From the IMG/VR virus record IMGVR_UViG_3300044646_000315, positions 1-39,374 of that record: a stretch of 39,374 bases of DNA, one strand, 5' to 3'. The notes beneath the pieces are model-generated. The model was not told the origin of the DNA. It did no database searches and was given only the letters and a program-made list of their open reading frames with translations. This DNA is from a virus. The position numbers and the translations under genes were made by a program. Shown one piece after another: positions 15,031 through 22,357 of this stretch; position 1 is the first letter of the stretch, and every line of letters begins with the position of its first letter.

Positions 15031-16876
15031 ATGACTCCCCATATTTGGCTTCACAGGCTACTGGTAAGCCCTTCGCCCAATCTGGAGGAGTAGACATTAC
15101 TTGTGTAATAAAGGCAACGCCCTCTTCGATCTCTGCCTTCGGCACGATGCACACGGCTGCGTCATGGACTGTCAGCACGGGTCGGTAACGTTCACGCAGT
15201 TTCAACATCTGCTCGCCAACAATAATTCTGGCAAGGGCTTGGACAATGTTCTCCACCATAGCCCCGCCCCAGATACCCACCACTCCTTTACGTGAGGTGT
15301 AAACGAATTTGTTATCACGTAGTTTTAAGTCCGGGTAGTGTATGTACAGTCCGTTAGGAAGTTTTATGCCATGCCCAGTAACGCATACGGCTGGCACTGC
15401 ACCAAGTGTGTACTCCTTGAACTCGATGTGACTCTCAGGCCACTCGATCAGATGGTTCAAGGCTTGGTCGCACTCACACCACAGCACCGGAATCTTGTCG
15501 TTTTCTGACCGATACACCGACACAATGCGCTTCGCTTCGTCTTCATCAATGTCAGCACCGGGCGGCTGCGTCTTTAAAGTGTGCTTCAGTTTCAGTGCCC
15601 CAGTGCCATAACCCAGTCCCAAGATGCAGGTCTTGCCGACGAACCGTTCAACGGGGTTGGCCTTGCTAATAGAGCGACCGTAGATCTTGGAAGCGAATAT
15701 GGAATACACGTCTTCGCCACGACGGAACTGCTCGACAACATCTTTCTGCCCGGCAAGCCATGCAAGTACACGGGCTTCAATCTGACTACTGTCACAGTTG
15801 ACGACATAATGTCCTGCGGGCGCCAGCACAGAATTTTTCAACGCCTTCTTTTTCTTGTCGCGGCTCGGCAAGTTCTGGAAGTTGACAGCATCAGACCCTG
15901 CCCATCGCCCGGTGTGTGCGCCGTAGTACTTGAGTGGGATTGGCAGTCGCCCTTTGTTACGCGCTCCGATGCCGATGAACCGCTCGATGCGAGACTCCTC
16001 GATGGTGGACTTCGTACCGAGGCGTACTGCACACAGTTGTTGGATAACGGGATCGTCATGCTCCGTCAGCGCGATGAACCCTTCATCGTTCTTCGCAAGA
16101 GCGAATGTCTCTTTGCCAGTTGTCAGGCTCACCTTCATAGGCGGCTCGACCCCCATGTCTTTCAGCACGGTGGCGAACTGTGGATTACTGGCTAACTTGG
16201 CACGGACTTCCTCTTCAGTGCCTACCTGCATGATGCCCATCAGACCACCGAGAAGTTCCTTCTTCTCTGACTTGATCTCCTCAAGTCTTTCAACAAGCAT
16301 GGCATCGTCAACGGTCAGCACCGGCTGCGTATACATACGCAACGTCATGTCGATCAGGTCTAACTCTGCCGATGGGAACCCTTCCGCCAACATCGCAGAG
16401 AACAGTTTGAATGTGAGGTTCACGTCGTTGATGCAGTACTTGCCATACTGCGCCAAGTCTTGCGGAGTGAAGTCTTTGAGCCGCTTACCCTGCGCCTCGA
16501 CAACCTCTGTACCTTTTTTACCGAGAGCGTAACGTTCTGCCAGCTTAGCTAACGACGCTCCTGCATCCACACCATGAATTGCTCGTGCCATGCAGAGAGA
16601 ATCGAAGTACATCGCAGGCACTATCCCGTAACGCCACGCGAGGATTGCTCCGTCGAACTGCATGTTGTGGCACAGCAGGGCGGAGTTAGCCCAGTCGATC
16701 TTGGCCAACTCTTCTTTCGCATCTCCTGCATACCATTGCGTCTCACCATCATCGATCTTGATGGCAACGCCGATGACTTCAAACCGAGGGTCGTTGATGT
16801 ACTCCTCAGTCGTGTACTTCTTCAGACCGTAGTCACTTGCGTAATACGTTTCAAAATCAAGTGTTACGAAACTCAT
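15017..16876 (-). CDS. Family A DNA polymerase with 3'-5' exonuclease
   Basis: This 619-residue replicative polymerase carries an N-terminal proofreading exonuclease: Exo I DFET (7-10), Exo II HNMQFDG (70-76) and Exo III YCIND (147-151). The polymerase motifs are A, DSSQIEAR (362-369); B, R411-x3-K415-x3-L419-G-x2-Y423-G; and C, VHD (570-572). No 5'-3' exonuclease domain is present, as in T7-type polymerases. The residue matching E. coli Pol I Phe762 is Leu419. ATG 16876 was chosen because it follows GGGGTGGAAGT and directly gives the conserved exonuclease start; a TTG lies 24 nt upstream. It overlaps the genes on both sides and anchors the replication block. Confidence 0.97.
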   Translation of the reverse strand: MSFVTLDFETYYASDYGLKKYTTEEYINDPRFEVIGVAIKIDDGETQWYAGDAKEELAKIDWANSALLCHNMQFDGAILAWRYGIVPAMYFDSLCMARAIHGVDAGASLAKLAERYALGKKGTEVVEAQGKRLKDFTPQDLAQYGKYCINDVNLTFKLFSAMLAEGFPSAELDLIDMTLRMYTQPVLTVDDAMLVERLEEIKSEKKELLGGLMGIMQVGTEEEVRAKLASNPQFATVLKDMGVEPPMKVSLTTGKETFALAKNDEGFIALTEHDDPVIQQLCAVRLGTKSTIEESRIERFIGIGARNKGRLPIPLKYYGAHTGRWAGSDAVNFQNLPSRDKKKKALKNSVLAPAGHYVVNCDSSQIEARVLAWLAGQKDVVEQFRRGEDVYSIFASKIYGRSISKANPVERFVGKTCILGLGYGTGALKLKHTLKTQPPGADIDEDEAKRIVSVYRSENDKIPVLWCECDQALNHLIEWPESHIEFKEYTLGAVPAVCVTGHGIKLPNGLYIHYPDLKLRDNKFVYTSRKGVVGIWGGAMVENIVQALARIIVGEQMLKLRERYRPVLTVHDAAVCIVPKAEIEEGVAFITQVMSTPPDWAKGLPVACEAKYGESYGEC

Positions 16877-17033
16877 ACTTCCACCCCTTACCCGTCTCAA
16901 CGAATCCTGCTAATCGTAGTGCCTCGATTGATCGGCACTGACCAAACTTGTACTTGTGCGACCGGAACGATTCCGGGTTAGCGAACTTTCGCTTGCACTC
17001 CGTACACCTTCTTTCTTTTACGACGACTGTCAT
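16857..17033 (-). CDS. 58-aa zinc-finger-like protein
   Basis: Reading the minus strand gives ATG at 17033 and TGA at 16857-16859. An in-frame stop lies two codons upstream of the start, so the start is fixed, and GAGG precedes it. The protein has a C2HC-like knuckle: C10-x2-C13, then H26 and C33, within CTECKRKFANPESFRSHKYK. A closing GKGWKYEF is typical of a small family I recall from aquatic phages. It overlaps the polymerase start by 20 nt and the end of the 72-aa gene by 56 nt in another frame. It probably binds nucleic acid; its role is unknown. Confidence 0.75.
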   Translation of the reverse strand: MTVVVKERRCTECKRKFANPESFRSHKYKFGQCRSIEALRLAGFVETGKGWKYEFRNT

Positions 17034-17196
17034 CTTTCATCCTCGCTATCTCAGCCCGTAAGTATTTGATCTCGTGGTGGCACTGCCACAACACGCTACC
17101 CACCGTCAAAAACTTAAACTCTGTAGTTGTTGATGTGTCGTTGACCTCGTTGGGTAACGCACGTATCAAGTCCAGAATGTCATCTTCAATCTCCAC
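16978..17196 (-). CDS. Small hypothetical protein
   Basis: This 72-residue protein starts at GTG 17196 with AGAGGAG 8 nt upstream, a strong site that supports translation. It has an acidic N-terminal helix, a middle with SVLWQCHHEIKYLRAEI, and a very basic C-terminus (DDSRRKRKK). It overlaps the HNH gene upstream by 11 nt, and its last 56 nt are shared with the zinc-finger gene in another frame. No known family is recognised. Confidence 0.65.
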   Translation of the reverse strand: MEIEDDILDLIRALPNEVNDTSTTTEFKFLTVGSVLWQCHHEIKYLRAEIARMKDDSRRKRKKVYGVQAKVR

Positions 17197-17566
17197 CCTT
17201 CTTTCTCCTCTTCCTCATAGCCTTACGTGTTAAATCCCAGTGCAGTATCCGATGGCAGTTGGAACACAGAGGTATGCACTTCTGCTCTGCTTCTTTGATT
17301 GCCTCGGCTATGTTTCTTTGTCTCACAGCCAAGTAGTTAACAGATCGCTTACCTTCTTTGATGACATGGTGAAAGTCAATGATAGCCGGGTGCTTTTTCC
17401 GACAATGACTACACCGCTGCTTCGACTTGTACGCGATCCACTCTACTCTGTTTTTATCTCTACCCTTCCTTGCTCTCTTGATAACCTCTTGTCTGTTCCC
17501 TTCGTACCACTTCCGTGCGTACACCTTCTGCTTGGCCTTGCGTATGGCCTCGTCCTTGAATGGCAT
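17186..17566 (-). CDS. HNH endonuclease
   Basis: This 126-residue protein has the HNH zinc-nuclease layout: C52-x2-C55, then DFHHV with H66 and H67, then C101-x2-C104-H105 and a final H109 (CSNCHRILHW). The ends are very basic, fitting DNA binding. The cysteine pairs give structure and the His/Asp cluster cuts DNA. It may be a free-standing homing-type nuclease or a phage recombination/packaging nuclease; no intron or intein is seen next to it. The start at ATG 17566 follows GAGGGGG. It sits in a row of very small genes with overlapping ends. Confidence 0.88.
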   Translation of the reverse strand: MPFKDEAIRKAKQKVYARKWYEGNRQEVIKRARKGRDKNRVEWIAYKSKQRCSHCRKKHPAIIDFHHVIKEGKRSVNYLAVRQRNIAEAIKEAEQKCIPLCSNCHRILHWDLTRKAMRKRRKKGGD

Positions 17567-17575
17567 GAATCCCCC

Positions 17576-18010
17576 TCAGAGTCGTTTCCTCCAGTACAAC
17601 GCTCTTGCGAACGAGTACGTGATCTTGGGGGTGTAAAGTCTGAAGCCGCACGAGATCAGGTTGTTGGCACTTGGTATATTGTCGGTGGTATCCGACACAG
17701 CCCATCTATACCCATGCCTTCTAGCCCATTGAACGCGCAGTCGGATCATCTGCCGCTGAATGCCATACCCCCTGTACGCACTCAGCACACCGCAGCGACC
17801 CAGATAGATACCATCCTCCATTTGCTGTGATGGCGACAGACAACTAAATCCTATCGGGGTAACTTTGTGATGCGCCATCCACCACACCCCGTCTTCAGGA
17901 AAGTACAGATCATCCGCCGGGAGACAGGCCTTTTGCAGCACCTTCAGTTGCCGCTTGACCCCCGGATCTGAAGCATCGACTTGGCCGTAAGTGATCTTCA
18001 TACGGCACAA
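17576..18010 (-). CDS. GNAT-family acetyltransferase
   Basis: This protein of 144 residues (141 if the ATG at 18001 is used) has the GNAT fold pattern: a strand with WWMAHHKVTPIGFSC, the acceptor-loop strand DGIYLGRCGVLSAYRGYGI that contains the acetyl-CoA-binding Q/R-x-x-G-x-G/A equivalent (YRGYGIQ), then a helix and IPSANNLISCGFRLY, the usual SxNxLxxxGF end. The target is unknown; phage GNATs may modify host or phage proteins. TTG 18010 is preferred because AGGATAGGG is well spaced before it. The gene is 7 nt from the upstream stop. Confidence 0.85.
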   Translation of the reverse strand: MCRMKITYGQVDASDPGVKRQLKVLQKACLPADDLYFPEDGVWWMAHHKVTPIGFSCLSPSQQMEDGIYLGRCGVLSAYRGYGIQRQMIRLRVQWARRHGYRWAVSDTTDNIPSANNLISCGFRLYTPKITYSFARALYWRKRL

Positions 18011-18017
18011 TTTTACC

Positions 18018-18269
18018 CTATCCTTTTAGCCCTCGCAGATGCTCCAGTTCAGTCTTCAAAGTACTCAACTCTAATGAGAGGACTGTAGCCTCGTCGAACA
18101 GTCCCGCTCTCCGTATATTCTGCAAGGATCGCTCGACGCGCTTCTGCTGACTTTGCCCATAGCCCCAAGGGGCAGCACTCAGTTCGTCTTTCCACGCGCC
18201 GGGCGGGGACAGATTGTCCACAATCATTGACGTTTCCGTTGCCACCCTCGGCTTTGATTCTGTCGTCAT
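18018..18269 (-). CDS. Small hypothetical protein, C-terminal coiled coil
   Basis: This 83-residue protein starts at ATG 18269, preceded by AGAGG with an 11-nt spacer. It has a PPGAWKDELSAAPWGYGQ segment and then a helix with hydrophobic heptads (ATVLSLELSTLKTELEHL) that looks like a short coiled coil. Almost all of its sequence overlaps the next upstream gene in another frame. The composition and the ribosome site support it as real. Function unknown; it may be structural or a small inhibitor. Confidence 0.6.
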   Translation of the reverse strand: MTTESKPRVATETSMIVDNLSPPGAWKDELSAAPWGYGQSQQKRVERSLQNIRRAGLFDEATVLSLELSTLKTELEHLRGLKG

Positions 18270-18477
18270 ATTGTTTAATACCTCTGTACATTGCTGTAGC
18301 CATGAAATACTGCGGAACACCCCATGCTTCCACTAGATCTTTGTACCTGATCCGCTCGTCAAGTTCTCGCGCCCTACGTTTACGCACCAACAAAAACTTG
18401 TACTGCTCAAACGTCAGCGTCAGGTTAAATCTAGTTGGCTTCGTATACTTTTTCTCCACACTCTTTTCTTGTTTCAT
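18049..18477 (-). CDS. HTH-like small protein with an unusual C-terminal extension
   Basis: This 142-residue reading frame starts at ATG 18477. Residues about 15-72 look like a real conserved domain: RFNLTLTFEQYKFLL, then RIRYKDLVEAWGVP and TAMYRGIKQYD, which fits a helix-turn-helix of the kind used in small phage DNA-binding proteins. In comparable proteins the sequence usually stops soon after the GIKxYD motif, but here about 70 more residues follow, in a region that another gene uses in a different frame. The extension is Arg/Cys-rich. Either it is a true long overlap, or a frameshift or lost stop extended the gene. Confidence 0.55.
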   Translation of the reverse strand: MKQEKSVEKKYTKPTRFNLTLTFEQYKFLLVRKRRARELDERIRYKDLVEAWGVPQYFMATAMYRGIKQYDDRIKAEGGNGNVNDCGQSVPARRVERRTECCPLGLWAKSAEARRAILAEYTESGTVRRGYSPLIRVEYFED

Positions 18478-18718
18478 CTCGCACCAATACTAGTAATTTA
18501 CACATCACGTGGGACTGCGAACGATTCTTGTTGTCGATGTCATACTGCTTGGCATACATCTCGATGATGTCCCACCGGATGACTTCAAGACCGCCGTTGT
18601 CACCAATCTTTGCCCACACCGTCTCGCTCGGTATCTGTTTCACGTGGGTCTTGTCCACGATCAACTCAGCATACTCTGCGTCCTTCGGCGGCTTCACCGC
18701 TGCTTCTACTCTTGCCAT
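18431..18718 (-). CDS. Small hypothetical protein
   Basis: This 95-residue protein starts at ATG 18718 with AAGGAG 7 nt upstream, a strong site. It is mostly alpha/beta with KIGDNGGLEVIRWDIIEMYA in the middle and a hydrophobic strand VMCKLLVLVRD near the end. It is 1 nt from the glycosyltransferase stop and overlaps the HTH-like gene by 47 nt, so it belongs to the same message. No family is recognised. Confidence 0.7.
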   Translation of the reverse strand: MARVEAAVKPPKDAEYAELIVDKTHVKQIPSETVWAKIGDNGGLEVIRWDIIEMYAKQYDIDNKNRSQSHVMCKLLVLVRDETRKECGEKVYEAN

Positions 18719-18719
18719 G

Positions 18720-19388
18720 TCACATCTCCTTCGCTACTGCTAACCATTCGTCGGCATACTCTACGTTGCTCCAGTCTTTGAACCAAGGACCGCCACGGGT
18801 GAAGTGAACAGCCACGGGGTTCGGGCAATCGTTCTTCGTATGCCACCCTTCCAAGTAGTTGTATGCAATCGGCAGCGCACCAATGTGTGTCCCTGCCCAC
18901 TTGAGTTGATGCAAGTACATCCCAGTGCCAATGTTGACCTGCTCCAATGTCAGGCCATGCTTCACGCTCTCGTGGCCGCAGTTGAACAGCATCAGGCTCG
19001 ACCAATTCTTTCTCGGGTATTGGTGTTGTACCGCACCGTCCATCTTGGTCGTCTCTTTCGGCTTGTACCTATGCTGTACCACCATGACCGGAACGCTCGG
19101 GTCAGCGTAGTCCATGATCCCTGCTACGTCGCCTCGCCAGAGAAAGTCACAGTCCATGAACAAAGCCCATCCTTCGTATCCTGCAAGATACGGTACGAGG
19201 AAACGGGTGAAGGAGAACTCGGTGCTACTTAACGGGTCATGCTCCCGCCAATACAAACCACGCTCACGCATCTCCTGCTGCTTGATCGGCTTGATGTCGA
19301 GCCATTCGGAAGAGTTCCTAGCCAACGACTCCTTGCACACCTGATATGCAATGTCCTCACGACTGTCCCAACCGATAAAAATTTTCAT
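18720..19388 (-). CDS. GT8-like glycosyltransferase
   Basis: This 222-residue protein starts with MKIFIGWDSRE, a common start for GT8-type (GT-A fold) glycosyltransferases. It has a metal-binding DxD motif, D79-C-D81, in WALFMDCDFLW, and GTGMYLHQL and HFTRGGPW motifs in the acceptor half. It would move a sugar from a nucleotide-sugar to an unknown target such as host cell-wall glycan, a virion protein or DNA base. The start ATG overlaps the stop of the upstream glycosyltransferase gene (TGATG), so the two are coupled and probably act together. A GTG one codon earlier is less likely. Confidence 0.88.
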   Translation of the reverse strand: MKIFIGWDSREDIAYQVCKESLARNSSEWLDIKPIKQQEMRERGLYWREHDPLSSTEFSFTRFLVPYLAGYEGWALFMDCDFLWRGDVAGIMDYADPSVPVMVVQHRYKPKETTKMDGAVQHQYPRKNWSSLMLFNCGHESVKHGLTLEQVNIGTGMYLHQLKWAGTHIGALPIAYNYLEGWHTKNDCPNPVAVHFTRGGPWFKDWSNVEYADEWLAVAKEM

Positions 19389-21259
19389 CACGCCACCTCA
19401 AACAACTTCTTTCGTGCCTCGCCCTTGAAGTGCAGGATCTTGGCATCGTCGGTCTTGTGTTCAGGTAAACAACCATACACAGACTCATTGATCTCGCTCA
19501 CCCGCTCGGGATACTTCTTGGCATAGATACGTAACGCTTCTTGATCGCCATACCACTTGCGGAACTTCGGATCGAGCGCATCGTAGATCGCTAGTAAGTC
19601 CTTCCATACCTGCGGGTTCTTGGCGACGATTGTGCAGCCCACGTATGGATACACCTCGTCAATCGTCTTGCCTTCGTACTCGGAGAAGTTGATCCCACGT
19701 TGGTCAACATTGAAGATCGCGTCACGCTGAAACTCTCTTCGCAGGAACGTTACGTTCTTGTGTTGTTCCAACAAGTCTTTCACCACGATCTTATCCTGCA
19801 CCAACATGTCCGTATCCAAGTACATGGTGGGAAGGATTGAACTCACGTAGATCTCGGCATACGCCTTGATTCGGTGGTAGCACAACTCTTCCCGATTAAC
19901 TTCGCTCTCAACCCGGCGCGTGATGCCCATCACATCTGGTGTGGTCTTGTCCGTATACATCGTGATGAAAGCGTCAGGGTTGTGCCGTAGCAGCGACTTC
20001 ACCATCTTCTGTGGCTGAGAGATGTCATCACCCACATGAAAGAAAGCAAAGTGGTTGTACGAGGGATCACGCAGCATGTACATCCGTTCTAACTCTTCCT
20101 TGACCTGCTTCACCTGCAAGTCCCACGGTGCATTCATGTTCTCACGCTGAAAGACCCGTACCTCGGGATACCACAGGCTCCGATACCCGGCTCGATTGTT
20201 CCAGTACCACAACTTGTTGGCATCGAGCAGCATGACAGGCTTACCCATCGCAGCGGCCAGATGCACGTTGGCATTCGACGGAGAAACGATTACGTCACAC
20301 AACTCCATGAGCGCAGCGACGTTCTCCAAGTCCAAGAAGGTATCGATGTGCGTCGTGATCAGGTTCGGGTGAAAGTCCTTCGCTTCATCCTGTGGCTTGC
20401 CGTACTGAAGATTGATGAACACGGTATCAGGTATGTCAAACAACGACCTGAACCCTTCCAGTCCCACAGACTTGTGCGTACCGATAGCGGGTGCAGTACT
20501 TGCCCACGATAGGCCGATCACTCGCTTGCCTTCCAACTTCAGTTCTTTCTTCAGCATACCAACCCGGTGTGGGTCAGCCTTGATGTAGCCCTCGCTGCGG
20601 GTCGGCAGGATGTCGCGCACATTGTTAATAAAGTATTTACCCATGCTTGCGATGGGGATGTGCGAGTCGTGATCCGACATCTTGACTTTGGCATTGTGCG
20701 GCAGGAACGTCACGTTCTCGGCCTTGCAGCCACGTTGCATCAGCGGAGCCAACCGCATATCAATCAAGACAACAACGGACTCGACCTCTTTTGCCAACGC
20801 CTCGATGAGCGATGCGTAGAGAATCTGATCACCGATGCCCTGCTCCGTCCACACAATCGGACGCTTCAAGCCAAGACCACGCTCCCACTGCGGGTGAATC
20901 GTAGAGATACGTGGGGAATTAAAAGTCTTGCTGCCCCATCGTCGCTCGTAGCCTTCCCAACCGGCTTTGAAGTCACCCATCTGAAGAGAGAGCAGACCCA
21001 GAGTCCACGCTGTATCGTCGTTGGTCGGGTCAAGACGATTTGCTAACTCAAAATACTTCCTCGCCGGTTGCCAACGGTGCATCTCCCAATGACATCGTCC
21101 GGTCTGCAAAGCAGATGCGACAAGAGCAGGGTGAATCTGGTTGATGTTCTCAAGGATGCCGATAGCCTCGTCATACTTGCCTTCACCCGCCGTTGCCAAG
21201 CCCTTGTCAAAGATGGACTTCGCTGCATCTGCTAGGGTCTGCCCCTTCTTTTCACTCAC
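19388..21259 (-). CDS. TPR - GT9/GT41-like - GT8-like fusion glycosyltransferase
   Basis: This 623-residue protein seems to join three parts. Residues about 15-110 contain TPR-like helical repeats (GEGKYDEAIGILE, then WQPARKYFELANRLDP and GDFKAGWEGYERRW). Residues about 135-400 resemble a GT-B glycosyltransferase (EQGIGDQILYASL at 139-151, and SPSNANVHLAAAMGKPV at 326-342, the heptosyltransferase or O-GlcNAc-transferase-like nucleotide-binding end). Residues about 405-623 form a GT-A domain with a DxD motif, D482-T-D484. Two active sites in one chain suggest that it adds two sugars in sequence. The start is GTG 21259, overlapping the 38-aa gene by 4 nt. The target is unknown. Confidence 0.88.
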   Translation of the reverse strand: MSEKKGQTLADAAKSIFDKGLATAGEGKYDEAIGILENINQIHPALVASALQTGRCHWEMHRWQPARKYFELANRLDPTNDDTAWTLGLLSLQMGDFKAGWEGYERRWGSKTFNSPRISTIHPQWERGLGLKRPIVWTEQGIGDQILYASLIEALAKEVESVVVLIDMRLAPLMQRGCKAENVTFLPHNAKVKMSDHDSHIPIASMGKYFINNVRDILPTRSEGYIKADPHRVGMLKKELKLEGKRVIGLSWASTAPAIGTHKSVGLEGFRSLFDIPDTVFINLQYGKPQDEAKDFHPNLITTHIDTFLDLENVAALMELCDVIVSPSNANVHLAAAMGKPVMLLDANKLWYWNNRAGYRSLWYPEVRVFQRENMNAPWDLQVKQVKEELERMYMLRDPSYNHFAFFHVGDDISQPQKMVKSLLRHNPDAFITMYTDKTTPDVMGITRRVESEVNREELCYHRIKAYAEIYVSSILPTMYLDTDMLVQDKIVVKDLLEQHKNVTFLRREFQRDAIFNVDQRGINFSEYEGKTIDEVYPYVGCTIVAKNPQVWKDLLAIYDALDPKFRKWYGDQEALRIYAKKYPERVSEINESVYGCLPEHKTDDAKILHFKGEARKKLFEVA

Positions 21260-21372
21260 CAGTAGTCCCTCCCGCTACGCTTCGCTCCCCACGCCGGGGG
21301 CGGCACGTGTGCCCATTCTTTCCTGCGAAACTCATCCGCACGTTTAAAAAAACCCAGTATCCACCTGATCAT
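21256..21372 (-). CDS. 38-aa protein in the glycosylation cluster
   Basis: This very small gene runs from ATG 21372 to TGA at 21256-21258. Its ATG overlaps the methyltransferase stop (ATGA) and its TGA overlaps the GTG start of the fusion glycosyltransferase (GTGA), so it fills the gap between them exactly; that fit is strong support. The N-terminus (MIRWILGFFKRADEF) is amphipathic or short membrane-binding, followed by a basic region with HVPPPAWGAKRSGRDYW. It might anchor the glycosyltransferases to a membrane, but nothing shows this directly. Confidence 0.7.
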   Translation of the reverse strand: MIRWILGFFKRADEFRRKEWAHVPPPAWGAKRSGRDYW

Positions 21373-22007
21373 GTGGCCTCCTGCGGCACGAATTGCAGCA
21401 ACGTAAACGGAAGAGATACCGCCGTCTTCCTGTCTTCACGTGGGTAGATCAGTACTCGGTTCGCACCATCCAACATCATCGCGTTGACCACGCCCTTCTC
21501 GATGCCTTCAAAGTCGTCGAACACAAAGATGGTCTGGTCGTGGATGATCTGCGGGAAGTATTGGAAGTCGTCCTGCTGCAACCGGCCATCCAGATACAAC
21601 AAATCCACACCAACCTTCTTCTCAGCCAAGTCCTTGAACATATCTGTTGAGGACTTCTTGGGGTACTGGAAGATATTTGGTACGCCCAGATCAATGTTGT
21701 TGGAATGATCACACGTATAAATATCTACCAAACGATCCATAGCCAAGTTCATAACCATAGTAGACACGCCGATAAACGTACCTACCTCAGCAATGACCTT
21801 CGGCTGAAAGAACTTCGCCAACTTGTACAACTCAATTGCATCATCGTAGGGAACTGATCCGGTGTTGTAGTCTGCGTCAGACCGCAACTTCTGCTGATCC
21901 TCAACGATCTTCTCGATGACCTCGTACGGGTAGTCATCCACCCGCTCATCTACGATGCCCCAGAAGATGTTGCTGAATCTTTGTCGGCCAATCTGTACCG
22001 GGTTCAT
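21369..22007 (-). CDS. SAM-dependent methyltransferase (class I)
   Basis: This 212-residue protein has the Rossmann methyltransferase pattern: motif I EVGTFIGVSTMVM (74-86), an acidic strand end IYTCDHS near 100, LLYLDGR and then FVFDDFEG. This matches the group that includes Methyltransf_24 and cephalosporin-hydroxylase-like proteins, often found with glycosyltransferases in surface-glycan clusters. It probably transfers a methyl group to a sugar or similar acceptor made by its neighbours. The start at ATG 22007 overlaps the upstream stop (TGATG). Substrate unknown. Confidence 0.85.
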   Translation of the reverse strand: MNPVQIGRQRFSNIFWGIVDERVDDYPYEVIEKIVEDQQKLRSDADYNTGSVPYDDAIELYKLAKFFQPKVIAEVGTFIGVSTMVMNLAMDRLVDIYTCDHSNNIDLGVPNIFQYPKKSSTDMFKDLAEKKVGVDLLYLDGRLQQDDFQYFPQIIHDQTIFVFDDFEGIEKGVVNAMMLDGANRVLIYPREDRKTAVSLPFTLLQFVPQEAT

Positions 22008-22357
22008 CACAACACCCTCAGCACTTCGATCACGTTCTCCTTCTCGTTACGCGCAGTGATAGTGCTGCCCTTGCCCCACCAGTCCACGGCACGTGACGAG
22101 ATACCGCTGACAAGTGTGTTCGGCGGGAAATGTGCAATCGGAACCTTCACCATCTGTCCCGGCAACATCTCTTTGATGAACGGCATGTAGTGCTTGGTGA
22201 TCGAACCGTGCGGGAATAAGCGAGGACGCTTATTTCTCTTCTTCGCAGCCAATTCCAAATCACCCTGCTGATGCACCGTGCCGTCAGGCATGATGATGAC
22301 GAACTTTGCACCTGTGGCTTTTAACGCAGCCAACGAACGTTCAAGTATTACTGACAT
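22007..22357 (-). CDS. Conserved phage protein, function unknown
   Basis: This 116-residue protein starts at ATG 22357 in a TAATG overlap with the DUF3310 gene. It contains FVIIMPDGTVHQQGDLEL, a basic loop AAKKRNKRPRLFPHG and a middle HYMPFIKEMLPGQMVKVPI. It ends with VSGISSRAVDWWGKGSTI. It resembles small phage-specific proteins in which a basic region precedes a beta domain, so it may bind nucleic acid. No enzyme motif is seen. Confidence 0.7.
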   Translation of the reverse strand: MSVILERSLAALKATGAKFVIIMPDGTVHQQGDLELAAKKRNKRPRLFPHGSITKHYMPFIKEMLPGQMVKVPIAHFPPNTLVSGISSRAVDWWGKGSTITARNEKENVIEVLRVL

